Shown: positions 21,519 to 32,159 of the stretch, piece by piece | Layout of the letters: every line of letters starts with the position of its first letter | Numbering within the stretch: the stretch's first letter is position 1 | Origin: Tridacna crocea | Taxonomy: Eukaryota; Mollusca; Bivalvia; Cardiida; Cardiidae | Assembly (NCBI GenBank): GCA_943736015.1 | Contig: OX031065.1 | Coordinates: forward strand, 34,734,427-34,798,426 | Length of the DNA stretch: 64,000 bases | Direction of reading: 5' to 3' | Program-made: the position numbers and the translations under genes | The notes under the pieces: model-generated | Database searches by the model: none | Told to the model about the DNA's origin: nothing | What the model saw: the letters and a program-made list of their open reading frames with translations, nothing else

Positions 21519-21896
21519 AAAAGAAATTTTCAAACCTTCCATACACTGTATCAGTAAAAAAAACGCCCATGAGGTAGAGGGTTTTTTTGGAAAGTAGCTG
21601 AATGCACTGGTATTTGACCTACTTCTTTGTACATACTCAGATAGAACAAAATAGATTTTAATTTGTGATTTGTAAAAAATATTCACACGCTTATTGGCAG
21701 GCCCTTGCCGCCATATTTTCTTGAACATTTATGAAACCATTATTTACGAGCACTGAGCATCACCCAATAACCCAATAGATATACTGCTTATCAACAAAAC
21801 AAAACAATGGTGATGATAAAAAGGTAATTGCTTGCCAGGTTACTTTTCATTATCTTTCTTCATTTTGAGCCATAAAAGAATTCCAATGTTTCTATT

Positions 21897-22131
21897 TAAC
21901 TTAAATTACTATATGACAATGTATTAGGCTTGTCCAAATCAAAAGCATTTGAAGACGACAAGATAAAAGTGACTTAAAATTTGAAATTTGTTTTGTGAGG
22001 GGTAGAAAACATTGTGGGAAAAGGAGAAAATGCTGGTAATGATTATCAGCATTTTCTCCTTTTCCCACAATGTTTTCTAGAGGCTTCTTTCTCAGGGTCA
22101 TCAAAAGTAGGGATTGTGTAGTAATGGGTTT
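21897..22131 (+). mobile_element. TTAA MITE type A
   Basis: TTAACTTAAATTACTATATG start, core ATGCTGGTAATGATTATCAG with an enlarged loop, right end GTAATGGGTTT. Confidence 0.75.
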
Positions 22132-22572
22132 AAGTATCTTGTACGCAACAAGCCATCGTTTTTGAAGACATTCATTTTTTTCAAACCACCATAATAAATG
22201 GCATTTTCTCCTTTTCCAACAAGGTTTTTATACCCTTTTTAAGGCAAATTTCATCATTCCAACCACATTGTATTTTACACATAAAGAAATCACCTACATG
22301 TATCCATGGGCTGACAATGCTTCAGAACCCTGTGGCCAAAACAAAACATACAAAATGTTTTCTTCAGTCTGACAGTATAGTTTGATATCATGTTATAGAA
22401 CTGACTTTAGATTTGTTGGTCAATAAGAAAAGGATCTAAGCCTACATTCGATCCAAAGGGTAGCTTCGATGCCATTTTTTAAATGTTTCTCCTGTCTGAG
22501 ACCCAATTACAAAATGACACCTTGGAAATCCTTCAGTCTACAGGTATAGACTCTATACAAAGCCTAGTGGTT

Positions 22573-22660
22573 GCATGCTTGTTCCAATGCTATTTTTGTT
22601 ATTTGGTCTCCATAGCAGAGACTAAATAACAACAATAGCATCGGAGCAAGCCTTCAGAGT
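22573..22660. repeat. Imperfect inverted repeat
   Basis: GCATGCTTGTTCCAATGCTA-TTTTTGTTATTTGGTCTC is mirrored by GAGACTAAATAACAACAATA-GCATCGGAGCAAGC. Confidence 0.6.
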
Positions 22661-23009
22661 CGGACTGAAGGTACACAGTCCCCAGCTTCAAAATATATCC
22701 TTGAGAACTCTATGTTCTTTTGAAACCACTATAGAAATAGGATGAAATATAGGATGAAATACTATTATCCAGCATTTCCCGGTTTTTCCTATCATTTCAT
22801 TTTTCCTATCCTATCAAGGACAGAAGTCATCTTTTGACCAACTTTTAGATTTGTCGTCTGCTAAATTGCTTCCAATTTGATGCAGACCTAAAGTTTGTCA
22901 TCTTCTAAATAGTTAAATGTTTACCAAACTTTTCCTCAATTTTTTGTGTTACTTATTTTTCAAAACTTAAATGAAGTGTTTTCAGAACAGAACTTTTACG
23001 CTTCTTCTA

Positions 23010-25215
23010 CAAAGCCAAACTTTTATCCGAATATATGTACGACCCGAACACTGTGAAAATAAAACTCATCAATGATTCCAGTATTTTGTGGATTGTTTTA
23101 CGGTTTATATGTGAAGATACACGCGATTTTTTGTGTTAGATTGTGAAATGTACGACTAACAATAAGAAGCACCCGTCAAATCACAAGAAATCAAGGAAAA
23201 CTATCTCGTCTCTTTGTGTTTGTTTATTTCCGGTTCCTTCCTGTCGTTTCAACTGATATTTGTTATAACATTATCATGTATTTTTTGTCCATTGTTTTAT
23301 TTACTTTCTTGCTCCCTTCCTTCGCTTATTTATTCCATTTTACCTGCGCTTGTGCTTGGTGTTTTGTTCTCAACTGATTTTATTTCACAATTTAAGGCCA
23401 TTGCGATAGAATGATGAACTACCAATGGTCAATGGGAGACAACTCGTACAAAATTTTGTTATTAGTAATGTCAGAGTTGCTTCCCTTATTGAAGAGGAAA
23501 GGGCTTATTTCTGACTGCTTCACGTCGTTACCTTTGAAGATACAGGTCTACAAGAGACAGGCTCCACCCAAAGCCTCGCTTTGGCTTTTTCCGGTAGTGC
23601 TAAATGACTGCGGCTACAGTACCTGAATGGTAGAAGCAGTAGGCGGGACATGGAACCTCCTCCTCATGCCTGTGGTCCTTATATGCCTGTGCACCTTACA
23701 AAAAATGCCAGCGAAAAGCAAGCGTAAAACCGAGGACGAATAAACACGGTAAGGTCTGTAGAGACGATCGGTTTGACAAGCGATAATTTTTCATGTAGCT
23801 GTAACGACTTTGAATCAGTTCGTATGGTAAAATTGTTAATTTTAATTATTCTAAAAACGACATGCCACCCGACTGGAAATAATTTAGTAAGACATATTAT
23901 TTGTCAAAACAGGCGGTAGGTAGTCGAGATCTCCCTTTTATTTTATGACAATTTATAACGTCAATATTTGAATTTGGAATTTGGAACAGTTACATTATCA
24001 AGGTTGCTTTTGTGAAGAATGTATAAGCAAAGCGGACAGTGTAGATCAAGACCAGACTGAACGTTCTGTGCAGTCTGATCTTAATCTACACTGGTTGCAA
24101 AGACAACTATTATTGTATATGGCGCTTTGAAGTTTTTTCGCGCCTACATGTGGACCTTTTTCGACGGTTGAAATACATGTATATAGACTCTACAGTCCTT
24201 TAAATGTATCTTGTAGAGATTTTAACACTACATGTATAGGTTCAACAAAACAAGCGGACTATGTAAACAGAGAATCAGATCGTACATTCTATGGAGTATG
24301 ATACTGAATGCCGTCCGCAAAAATCTCATAACTTTGCAAATGGCGATTTTCCAGGATTCAAAACTTTCTTGATGATTCCATTCGAATTTCAAGAAATAAA
24401 GCAGGAAATGTTCTTTCTTAAAAATTAGATTCTAGCGTTATTGTATCGAAATCAAAGTCAATGAAACTCTCTTGTTAAAATTAATTGAAATCTTCATTAA
24501 AAACAGATTAAAACCGAAACATGCATGTCACCTTTCCCCCAGTGTTGTGTTTAGTACTTTGATCCGTCAAGCGTCTAAGAGAAATGATGAAACGGGAGTG
24601 GGGGGGGGAGCAGATCATTATAAGGGAGATTACTCTTGGTTTTCTCTTACTCTTAGGCAGTACGAGTTTTCTCCCCTAGACCACAGAAATCCCAACTGCC
24701 ATAGTTTTGCATTACGGGTCTATAGGCTTCATTTATTGGGTCGATTGGTAAAGGATATAATTCGATATCGTAAATAAACTGTATCTAATTGAGAAAAATG
24801 ACTATTTATCCAATTTTTTCGTCATACGTGAATCAAGGAAAATCATATTTACACATAATTATGTAGATTACGCCGTAGCTTTAAATCAATAGTACGCTTG
24901 TATATGATTGGATTATATTTCTTATACATTTTTTATCGAATAATTCTCATGCAATTTAACCCTTCACGTGACAGTCCGGATATTTAGGGACACTACTAAG
25001 GCTTTTGAAAAACATGTTTGGAATCTTGAGGAAAGCTGCTGGTTACAAACAATTTTCCTTCTGCCACAACGATTTCATATCCTTCGCAAAGTCCTTCTTT
25101 TGAGAAACTTTTGATCAAACAGTAGATCCCATCTGCAGATGCTATTTAAAACCAAAGACTACAAAACTTTAAATTTATAGTTTGGTAGATTTGTTGGTTA
25201 AGAATTTAACCCTTA
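23010..25215 (+). repeat. Segmental duplication, right copy
   Basis: Direct-orientation partner of 14105-17130. It lacks the MITE found at 16003-16231 and contains a G-run (24599-24608) not in the left copy. Both copies end in the same decayed TTAA element and an ACCCTTATCCTACTA stretch. Confidence 0.8.
23200..23752 (+). promoter_or_regulatory. Promoter/first-exon-like block, duplicate copy 2
   Basis: Homologous to 14300-14860. The ATG at 23705 reads MPAKSKRKTEDE-stop and is followed by CACG|GTAAGG, a better donor than in copy 1. The 39-nt frame differs from copy 1 at three bases, two of them synonymous, while flanks differ more. Function unknown. Confidence 0.35.
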
Positions 25216-25229
25216 TCCTACTATGTAGA

Positions 25230-27280
25230 GTTTCCATTTAATCTTTATCCAAACAATCTGAAGTCTTAACGACAAAGAGAGCGAAACATTTCTTAACACC
25301 ATTAAAAACAACAAATGTAAATAATCATCATTTCAGTCTTTTCAACAGTATTTAAAGTATGTTTTTCCTGCTGGGAGCAGGTTCTCTTGATGTTTTTTTT
25401 TTTCTGTTGACTCTATTGTTACAAATCATTATTATTGTACTGTTTTTCTTTCATGAATAAATTGTTTAACATGATTAAAAAAGTTCAGAGCTAAGATTAT
25501 GATTGTCGTCATGGTAGCCTATAAAACGCAAACCAGTCACAACTTGGTCCGTTACGGTCGGCAAACCAGGGTCCAAAAATTTCCAGAAAAGGCACTTGTC
25601 GTGTAGGACAAGTGACCTTGAAAAAAAAGACTGGCCTTGCTTCGATCTACACTCGTCCGACAAGAAAAACCCTTTCAAAATTGGACTCTGACGGTTTATT
25701 ATTTTTTTTCAGACGAAACGGTTACGTTACAACGAACTATAAATACCAGGTCTTAAAAACCGGTATCAGTTATCCGGCTTTATTATATACCTAGCAGTGA
25801 AATCCTGGAATTTCCCAGTGTAATAAATTTTGATATCATCACTAGTGACGTTATCAACTTTCACTTCCTGACGTAATTTGGGAACTACTTTTTTTCCGAC
25901 TACATTTTTTTCGACTTTCAAACGCAAAATTACAATAATGATGTTAATAAGGTATATAATAAATAGAATAATCAACTGGTTATTTTTTATATGAAAAATA
26001 TCTCACTCGGACGCGTCGTAAGGCGTTAAAAAAACTCGTGCTGCGCACTCGTTTTTTCAACGCCTAACAACGCATCCTTGTGAGATATCTTTCATATTAA
26101 AAACAACCAGTTGATTATCCTCTATATGTTACAGAAATCAATAAAGCCAAAAGAACGCAGTTTTTCGAAGTGGTATCGGGAAAGTATTTGCGTAAATCTT
26201 AATATCGTTTGTTTCAATAATTAGCAAAGTCGCTCATATTGAATTAGGTCCACTCAAAGCATATTCCGAGATTTTTGTTTGGCACGAAAGGTCCCGGGTC
26301 ATATCATTAGGCTGACTTGAAACCGGTCTTTATCGGGGGGGGGGGGGGGGGGGGGAAACCAGCACGTTTTATGTTCTATTTCAAAATTTGATTTCCTAAA
26401 TACCCTTGATTTGCTTATTCAATAAATGAATGGCCGTTTTGTCTTGTGTAAGTTAAATATTCGTCTGAAAAACTTAACTTCTTTTAGATCTACTATCTCC
26501 TATTCACCACTCGTCCTACCGGACTAGTATGGCAGATATTTCACTCGTCCTCATCCATTTCCTAGTCGTAAATTTATACGAATGGTCTTTTTTTTGGACC
26601 CTGCTAACAAATTTTCATATCTACTCGCAAAAAAATGCAAGTGGTCGTAAAATCTACTCGCAAAATCAATTTTCCACTTGCATTTTGAGAGTTAGCTAGT
26701 ATTTACTTCGAACCCTGGATTTAACCAATTTGCAATGGAAATAGGGACGTTTTAACCAAAAAAAGGGATGTTTTGACTGTGGGACGTTTTATCCGGATAC
26801 CGTCTGCGCATGTGCAGGATGCGCTTAAACTTTTAACTAAAGGGATTCCTCATATCCGTTAACATATTCTTTATTTACTGAATACTACAATAATTATGAG
26901 GCACAAATAAAGTATTATTACATATGTAGACAATATCAGGTATACAAAGAATAGGTCAATTCTATGTTTTTGTCAAATATCATCCGGGTAATGAAAATAT
27001 TTCATAAATAACGCCGCAAAAATCGAAGGGAGATTTCTGTGCGGAGTTAATCCATGGACAGGGAGAAAAACCATCAATATATATGCACTGCGACTGATGT
27101 CGCCGTGCAACTAACAAATGTGTCAAAATATAATTTCAAGATAGACATCAAAGGAATTTCTGGTCGGTTAAAAATGTGCAAAAGTATTATATCTGTACTG
27201 TATAAATCTGTATTTATCAACTATCAAGAAATTTTAGTACATGTTACACTATAGAAGTGTTACCTGTTTACTACATGTAC
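25230..27280. other. Gene-free stretch with mixed repeats
   Basis: Holds the inverted-repeat element at 25770-26118, a run of about 22 G (26334-26355), and otherwise unrecognised AT-rich sequence. The open frame at 27054-27254 overlaps an element fragment and is not convincing. Confidence 0.4.
25770..26118. mobile_element. Long inverted-repeat element, copy 1
   Basis: Ends in a hairpin GATATTTTTCATAT-type: AACTGGTTATTTTTTATATG ... TTAAAAACAACCAGTTGATTAT, with ACTCGTGCTGCGCACTCGT at the centre. The same module recurs at 57895-58250. Confidence 0.6.
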
Positions 27281-27283
27281 CTT

Positions 27284-27490
27284 AATTTAGGTTTGTCCAC
27301 ATCGAATGCATTTGCAGACGGCAATATAAAACTGACTGAAAATTTGAAATTTGTGTTGTGAAGGGTAGAAAACATTGTGGGAAAAGGAGAAAATGCTGGT
27401 TTACCAGCATTTTCTCCTTTACCAACAGTGTTTTCTAAAGGCTGCTTTCCCAGGGTCGTCAAAAGTAGGAATTCCGTGGTAATTCATTAA
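27284..27490 (+). mobile_element. TTAA MITE type A, left end truncated
   Basis: Left arm begins inside the element (GGTTTGTCCACATCGAATGC); the right end GTGGTAATTCATTAA is present. The palindrome has a TTTACC loop. Confidence 0.75.
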
Positions 27491-27879
27491 ACTCCCTTTG
27501 CCAGAGCCCCGTTCCCATTTATGTTTTCGATGTTGAGTTGATGATGTCCTAAGAAACTGATAGCAATTTTAGCAGGCCCACTTCTTACGCGCAAAAATTG
27601 GCAAAAGATGAGAAAATGATTTGGGCGACTTTTCACTGTCGTTGTCTTGTGGGAGGAGAAGCGAAAATCGTCCTCTGATTGACTTTCTACTACAGGCCAA
27701 CATTTTAGACTGTTTCAAAGCGAAAACAGTAGCAGGAATGAATGAATAGCGTTTTAAGGCCCGTCGACAACTTGGGTCATATAGGGCGCACTTACTTAGT
27801 AAACAATAATGCGAGGTGAAAGTAACATACATGTGCAACAACATAAGACAAACATGATAAATGAGGAATGGACGAAACA

Positions 27880-28055
27880 CTAAGTGATGCCCCTTTTGTC
27901 GCCTTTTACGACATGCATGCTGTCACTTTTGTTCCGCCAAAAGAAATGGCAGATGTGACGATCGCGGGACTGCAGTGGTTTATTCTTATACCCCCGATTA
28001 AACCACACGGGGTTCCACAGGCCAATTGATTCCCATTCCAAACCCTATTTACATC
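27880..28055 (-). mobile_element. SINE-like fragment with conserved core
   Basis: TTGTCGCCTTTTACGACATG and CCACACGGGGTTCCACAG on the + strand resemble the conserved core (GTCGTAAAAGGCGAC) of a widespread bivalve SINE group read on the minus strand. A second piece (TAGTCGCCTTCTACGACATG ... CCCACGGGG) lies at 28143-28222. Confidence 0.45.
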
Positions 28056-28369
28056 GAGAAAAAAATATAGGATTTGGAATAAGAACTACCCAGCCTGCTG
28101 CAATCCTACGAATTACGAGGAAAGCAGCCGTTTGTCTCTAAATTTAGTCGCCTTCTACGACATGCCATAGAGAAAGGCCGAGGTCCTATTCTATACAGTA
28201 AAACCCCCCCGGTAACCCACGGGGAAGCAGTAGCAGGTTACAGGCTAAATATTGATCAAAATTTAGTGGTAAGATGTGTCCGTTATAGGATAGAAAACGG
28301 TGTAGGAAAAGGAGAAAAAATGCTAAAAGGTTTAGCCAATCAGAGGTTGTGTTAGTTAAAAATGTAGAA

Positions 28370-28620
28370 AATTCTGGAGAAAAAAGACAGAGAACGTTCT
28401 TAAGAATGGTTGGTGAATACAAGCCCTGGGCCTGTATCCACCAACCATTCTTGAAAATATTCTTAGTCTTAATCCCCAAGATTTTCTATATTTGTAAGTA
28501 ACACAACTTCTGATTGGCTAAACCATTTGGTGTAGCCAATCATGAGCTGTGTTTCTTTCAAATTTGAAAAACTATGGAGAATAAGAGAAAGAATTTTCTT
28601 AAGAACAGTTGGTAAATACA
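28370..28620. mobile_element. Inverted-repeat element (ACAACTTCTGATTGGCTAAA family)
   Basis: TTAAGAATGGTTGGTGAATA / TATCCACCAACCATTCTTGA and TCTGATTGGCTAAACCATTTGG / CCAATCATGAGC form nested hairpins. Relatives are at 45895-46030, 47005-47215 and 49375-49530. Confidence 0.55.
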
Positions 28621-28847
28621 GACCAGATCATCGATAAATTTGTTACTTTGCTTCCGCATAGATCTGTGATTTCAAGATATTTAAAAGGCCAGCGACATAT
28701 TATAGATACAAATATACTATCTCACTGTTATAGCAACCGAGTGGAATACAAGAGAATTACAAAAATCAAACTAATTTGCAGAAAATATTTTAGCATAGAT
28801 CTATATTCTTAAATGAAACATAGGCTGTAATATCAAATCATGTTAGC

Positions 28848-29010
28848 CCCCCCCCCCCCCACACACACACACACACTTAAAAAATGTGAAAATAAACTTT
28901 TGATGGGGAAAGAAAGGAACGGGAGAAGGGGCTGGTTTGATGCAAACTGTATGGGAGAGAGGGTGATAGAGGGAGACAGACAGACAGACAGACAGACAAG
29001 ACAAGACAAG
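28848..29010 (+). repeat. Poly-C, (AC)n and (GACA)n microsatellites
   Basis: A run of 13 C is followed by ACACACACACACAC. Further on GACAGACAGACAGACAGACA is followed by AGACAAGACAAG. Confidence 0.8.
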
Positions 29011-29109
29011 GGAAAAATAGATCTAGCCCATCCCCCCTTTTAACGTGTAACAGACAGTCAAAAGTACAAAAAATGTATTTGACCTCTTACTATACTATCT
29101 TGATACGTA

Positions 29110-29560
29110 ATAACCCAAAGCTGATCTCTCGAAGATTTTTGGAGGAAGAGATAATGCTGGAAACCGGCATTGTCTCCTTTTCCAACAATACCTACAATCT
29201 TTATAATTGGAGTGCAACACGCGAAAAGGGTCATTCGGACATTTGCGTAAAGTGTCGTCTCTGATCAGCGTTTGCAGTCCGCACAGGCTAATCTTAAACG
29301 ACACTTTCCGATTTTATGTGATTTTCTGTTTTACGCAAGTCTACTGTAGCACGAAATCTAATGTAGTCGTACAGTGCCGTCTCGGATTAGCCTGCGCGGA
29401 TTGCGCAGGCTAATCCGAGACGACACTTTACGCAAATGTCTGAATGCACCTTTTCGCTTGTTGCTCCATATAGAGCCACTGTAATTTTTTGTTGCATTTA
29501 TTTGTCAACTGCAAGTGCTTTCACATATCTAAAAATTTGTCATGCAGTAAAGAATGTTGA
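29110..29560 (-). mobile_element. Decayed TTAA MITE split by a two-hairpin MITE
   Basis: Left part carries ATAATGCTGGAAACCGGCAT. The right part (TTTGTCAACTGCAAGTGCTTT) resumes after the insert at 29206-29474. Confidence 0.55.
29206..29474. mobile_element. Two-hairpin MITE (GCCTGCGCAG family), copy 2
   Basis: Inverted ends (GGAGTGCAACACGCGAAAAG / CTTTTCGCTTGTTGCTCC) enclose two hairpins. The second is perfect: GTCTCGGATTAGCCTGCGCG / CGCAGGCTAATCCGAGAC. Confidence 0.8.
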
Positions 29561-29602
29561 GCTAAGGAAAAGTTAGATATATAGGATAGCCTATTTGTGC
29601 CA

Positions 29603-29986
29603 CCCGTGAAAATATTACCGATGGTGTTCACGAGATGAAATAAATTTCGATCTTTTTTTACCGAAACCCCCCCCCCCCCAAATATTCTTTTTATTTCATG
29701 CTTTTAACCCTTTCTGGGAGGAGCTTTATCAGAAATCAGTACAGTTCTTTTCCGTTATTCCCCGAGGCGTACCCCTGCCGCATAGCAACACATTACAATA
29801 TTACGTCAAGCACGTAAAATGTAAGGTAAATGACGTCATATTTTCATCTGGTTGTGAGGCACGTGCAATTTACCTAGGCAACAAGAACATGAAAATCGGT
29901 ATTTCCACTGGTCGTAGCGGTGTAATATCGAAAAATATTTTCACTGCTATTTCTCGATACCCTACCGGAAAGCATGAAATAAGATA
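29603..29986 (+). mobile_element. TTTCACCGA-type element, copy 1
   Basis: Begins CGTGAAAATATTACCGATGG and TTCACGAGATGAAATAAATT, contains AACCCTTTCTGGGAGGAGCT, and ends CTACCGGAAAGCATGAAATA. It matches the cluster at 58255-59711; a C-run interrupts it at 29668. Confidence 0.7.
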
Positions 29987-30376
29987 AATTTACTAATAAG
30001 ACAAATGATATTAAGTGCTATGAACTTATGTAAAGTATCCTTCATAAGAAATATAGACGTTTTATAATACTGTGAAGTTTAAAGTTCTTTCAGTGTTTAA
30101 GATTCTTTGTCATAGCCTCTGGAACACAGTTTCTGTAACTTTCTTAGTTGGTATATATATAGTTAAGATTTCACATAATGCAATTTTTGTCCACTTAAAT
30201 TGCACTTACAGCTATATGTAGCAAACCAGATTATGTAACCTATGTCCGACATTGACGTCCCTATGACATTGATAGAGTATAGCGCTAGAAAAAGTAACTT
30301 GCTCGTGTCATACGTGCGGTGTAATAAAAGGCAGCTGCACTGCTAATGCCGTGTTTGATTATTTCCCCGCTCTGTT

Positions 30377-30879
30377 TTAACTCATTACCAAACGACAAAA
30401 TTTTAGGCCTGTCCAAATCGAAAGCATTTGCAGACGACAAAATAAAAGAGACTGATTTGGTTGTATTGGGGTTTAACGCCACTTTAACAGTTAAGGTCAT
30501 ATCATGGCGGTCGGTGACGCACATGTGTTTCCTGGCTTTCTCACACCGGTACTAACACAACTTTCTTTCCAAAGCCACCGACTACTTTTCTCACATGCTT
30601 CAGCAGAGGTGAGAGGCGAAAATACGCCGGAAAGAAAGTTCGTCTCAACCGGGTATCGAACTCACAACCACCAGGTCATGAGTCCGACACGCTCACCACT
30701 GAGCCATCCGGGCAGGCAAAAGAGACTGAAAATTTGTAATTTGTTTTGTGAAGAGCAGAAAACATTGTGGGAAAAGGAGAAAATGCTGGTTACCAGCATT
30801 TTCTCCTTTTCCCACAATGTTTTCTAAAGGCTTCTTTCTGAGGGGCGTCAAAAGTAGGGATTACGTGGTAATGAATTAA
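30377..30879 (+). mobile_element. TTAA MITE type A split by a SINE
   Basis: Removing the SINE and one target copy (274 bp) leaves exactly 229 bp with intact TTAA ends and palindrome. Confidence 0.9.
30456..30717 (-). mobile_element. tRNA-derived SINE with 12-bp target duplication
   Basis: AAAAGAGACTGA occurs at 30444-30455 and again at 30718-30729. On the minus strand the head reads GCCCGGATGGCTCAGTGGTG (A box) and GTTGTGAGTTCGATACCCGG (B box). This is a clean, relatively young insertion. Confidence 0.88.
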
Positions 30880-30900
30880 CTATCGTGACGACATTCGGCT

Positions 30901-31645
30901 AAAGCCCCCGTCACACCAGATCTTAGAACGTCTTACCCCGTCCTGACATGATCAGAAAACGGGTTGCGGTCGGAACAGAACGTGTAATTTTTGCCTGATA
31001 GTGCCTGAAGCCCCTGTCTCACCAAACCACTTCTTAAAATGTTTTACACCGGTCAACAAAATCGTAAAACGAACTGCGGTCGGGATAGGACATGAAATTT
31101 TGGTCGGAATATGCAAACGCAGTTTCAATTGATGCATGACGGCATTGCGTCTGTATTAGGATCGAAGCACAACAGTTCCGTTTGTAGTAGGTCCATCTCG
31201 TTTTAAGTTCGTTGTCACTTCATCTAATTACAAGACGGGATGGACAGCAAGAAATTTTGAGCAGACTCAAAATTCTAGAGCACCTTCCCGTCCTGACTCG
31301 TCCATTAAGTTCGTAAAAAGATCTTAAAAAGGTTGCTAATACGTCCACTCCGTCTGAACACAGTTTAACCCTTTACCCCATAAGGCATTTCTATGGTATC
31401 TCTAATTGATCCTAAATAACAGCAAGGATGAAGCTGTTTCTTATGTATATATGACACCTTTTGATAGCATAGAAAACATTGTGGCAAAAGGTGAAATTGC
31501 TCGTCACGAGCAATTTCACCTTTTGCCAAAATGTTTTTCAAAGGCTCCTACAAGCAATGCGTAGAAATGAGTATCTTTGGAGTAAAGGATTAAGTCTGTT
31601 CGGCAAATATTTTTGGGACGGCATGAGAACGAGTTTGGTGTGACC
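30901..31645. mobile_element. Element with CCGTCACACCA ends, interrupted by a MITE
   Basis: GCCCCCGTCACACCAGATC at the left is inverted as TTTGGTGTGACCAGGATA at the right. The type B MITE at 31365-31593 sits inside. No coding frame. Confidence 0.5.
31365..31593 (+). mobile_element. TTAA MITE type B, full length 229 bp
   Basis: TTAACCCTTTACCCCATAAGG to GGAGTAAAGGATTAA, core GCTCGTCACGAGC. Confidence 0.85.
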
Positions 31646-31697
31646 AGGATATAACTTCAAGTGATCTGTTGCTCACATGTACTTTACAGAGTTGGCC

Positions 31698-31944
31698 GAG
31701 TTTCGTGACGACTGTTAAAACAGCAATATATCAGAAGCACATCACGTTAAAATTCTTATCGTCTCGACGAAATCTGTATGACATTCTTAAAATTTGACAA
31801 ATTCGTGAATTGAAAGATGTTGAGTTTCATGACGACTGTTAAAACAGCAATATACCAGAAGCACATCACGTTAAAATTCTTATTGTCTCGACGAAATCTG
31901 TATGACATTCTTAAAATTTGACAGATTCGTGAATTGAAAGATAT
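31698..31944 (+). repeat. 124-bp tandem duplication
   Basis: GAGTTTCGTGACGACTGTTA recurs 124 bp later as GAGTTTCATGACGACTGTTA, with only a few differences across the unit. Confidence 0.85.
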
Positions 31945-32159
31945 TGTGCAATAATCTGATAGCTGTCCAAGGCTATTTAATGTGCTGTTAATTTGACAGA
32001 AAACAAGAGTGAAAATAAAAAAAATCAAATCACATCAAAGAAATATTTCTAAGCACTGGGGAAATCTTACAAAAAAGGGGGTACAAGTGCAGTCAAGTTC
32101 TTCCTCGCAAATCCCGTAATAAATAAACTCAATGTCCGTAACTATATTCAACATAAAAG

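Noticed and set aside
27054-27254. 66-codon frame starting MDREKNHQYICTATD
   Set aside because: Its second half coincides with a fragment of the element at 8610-9108; no supporting signals.
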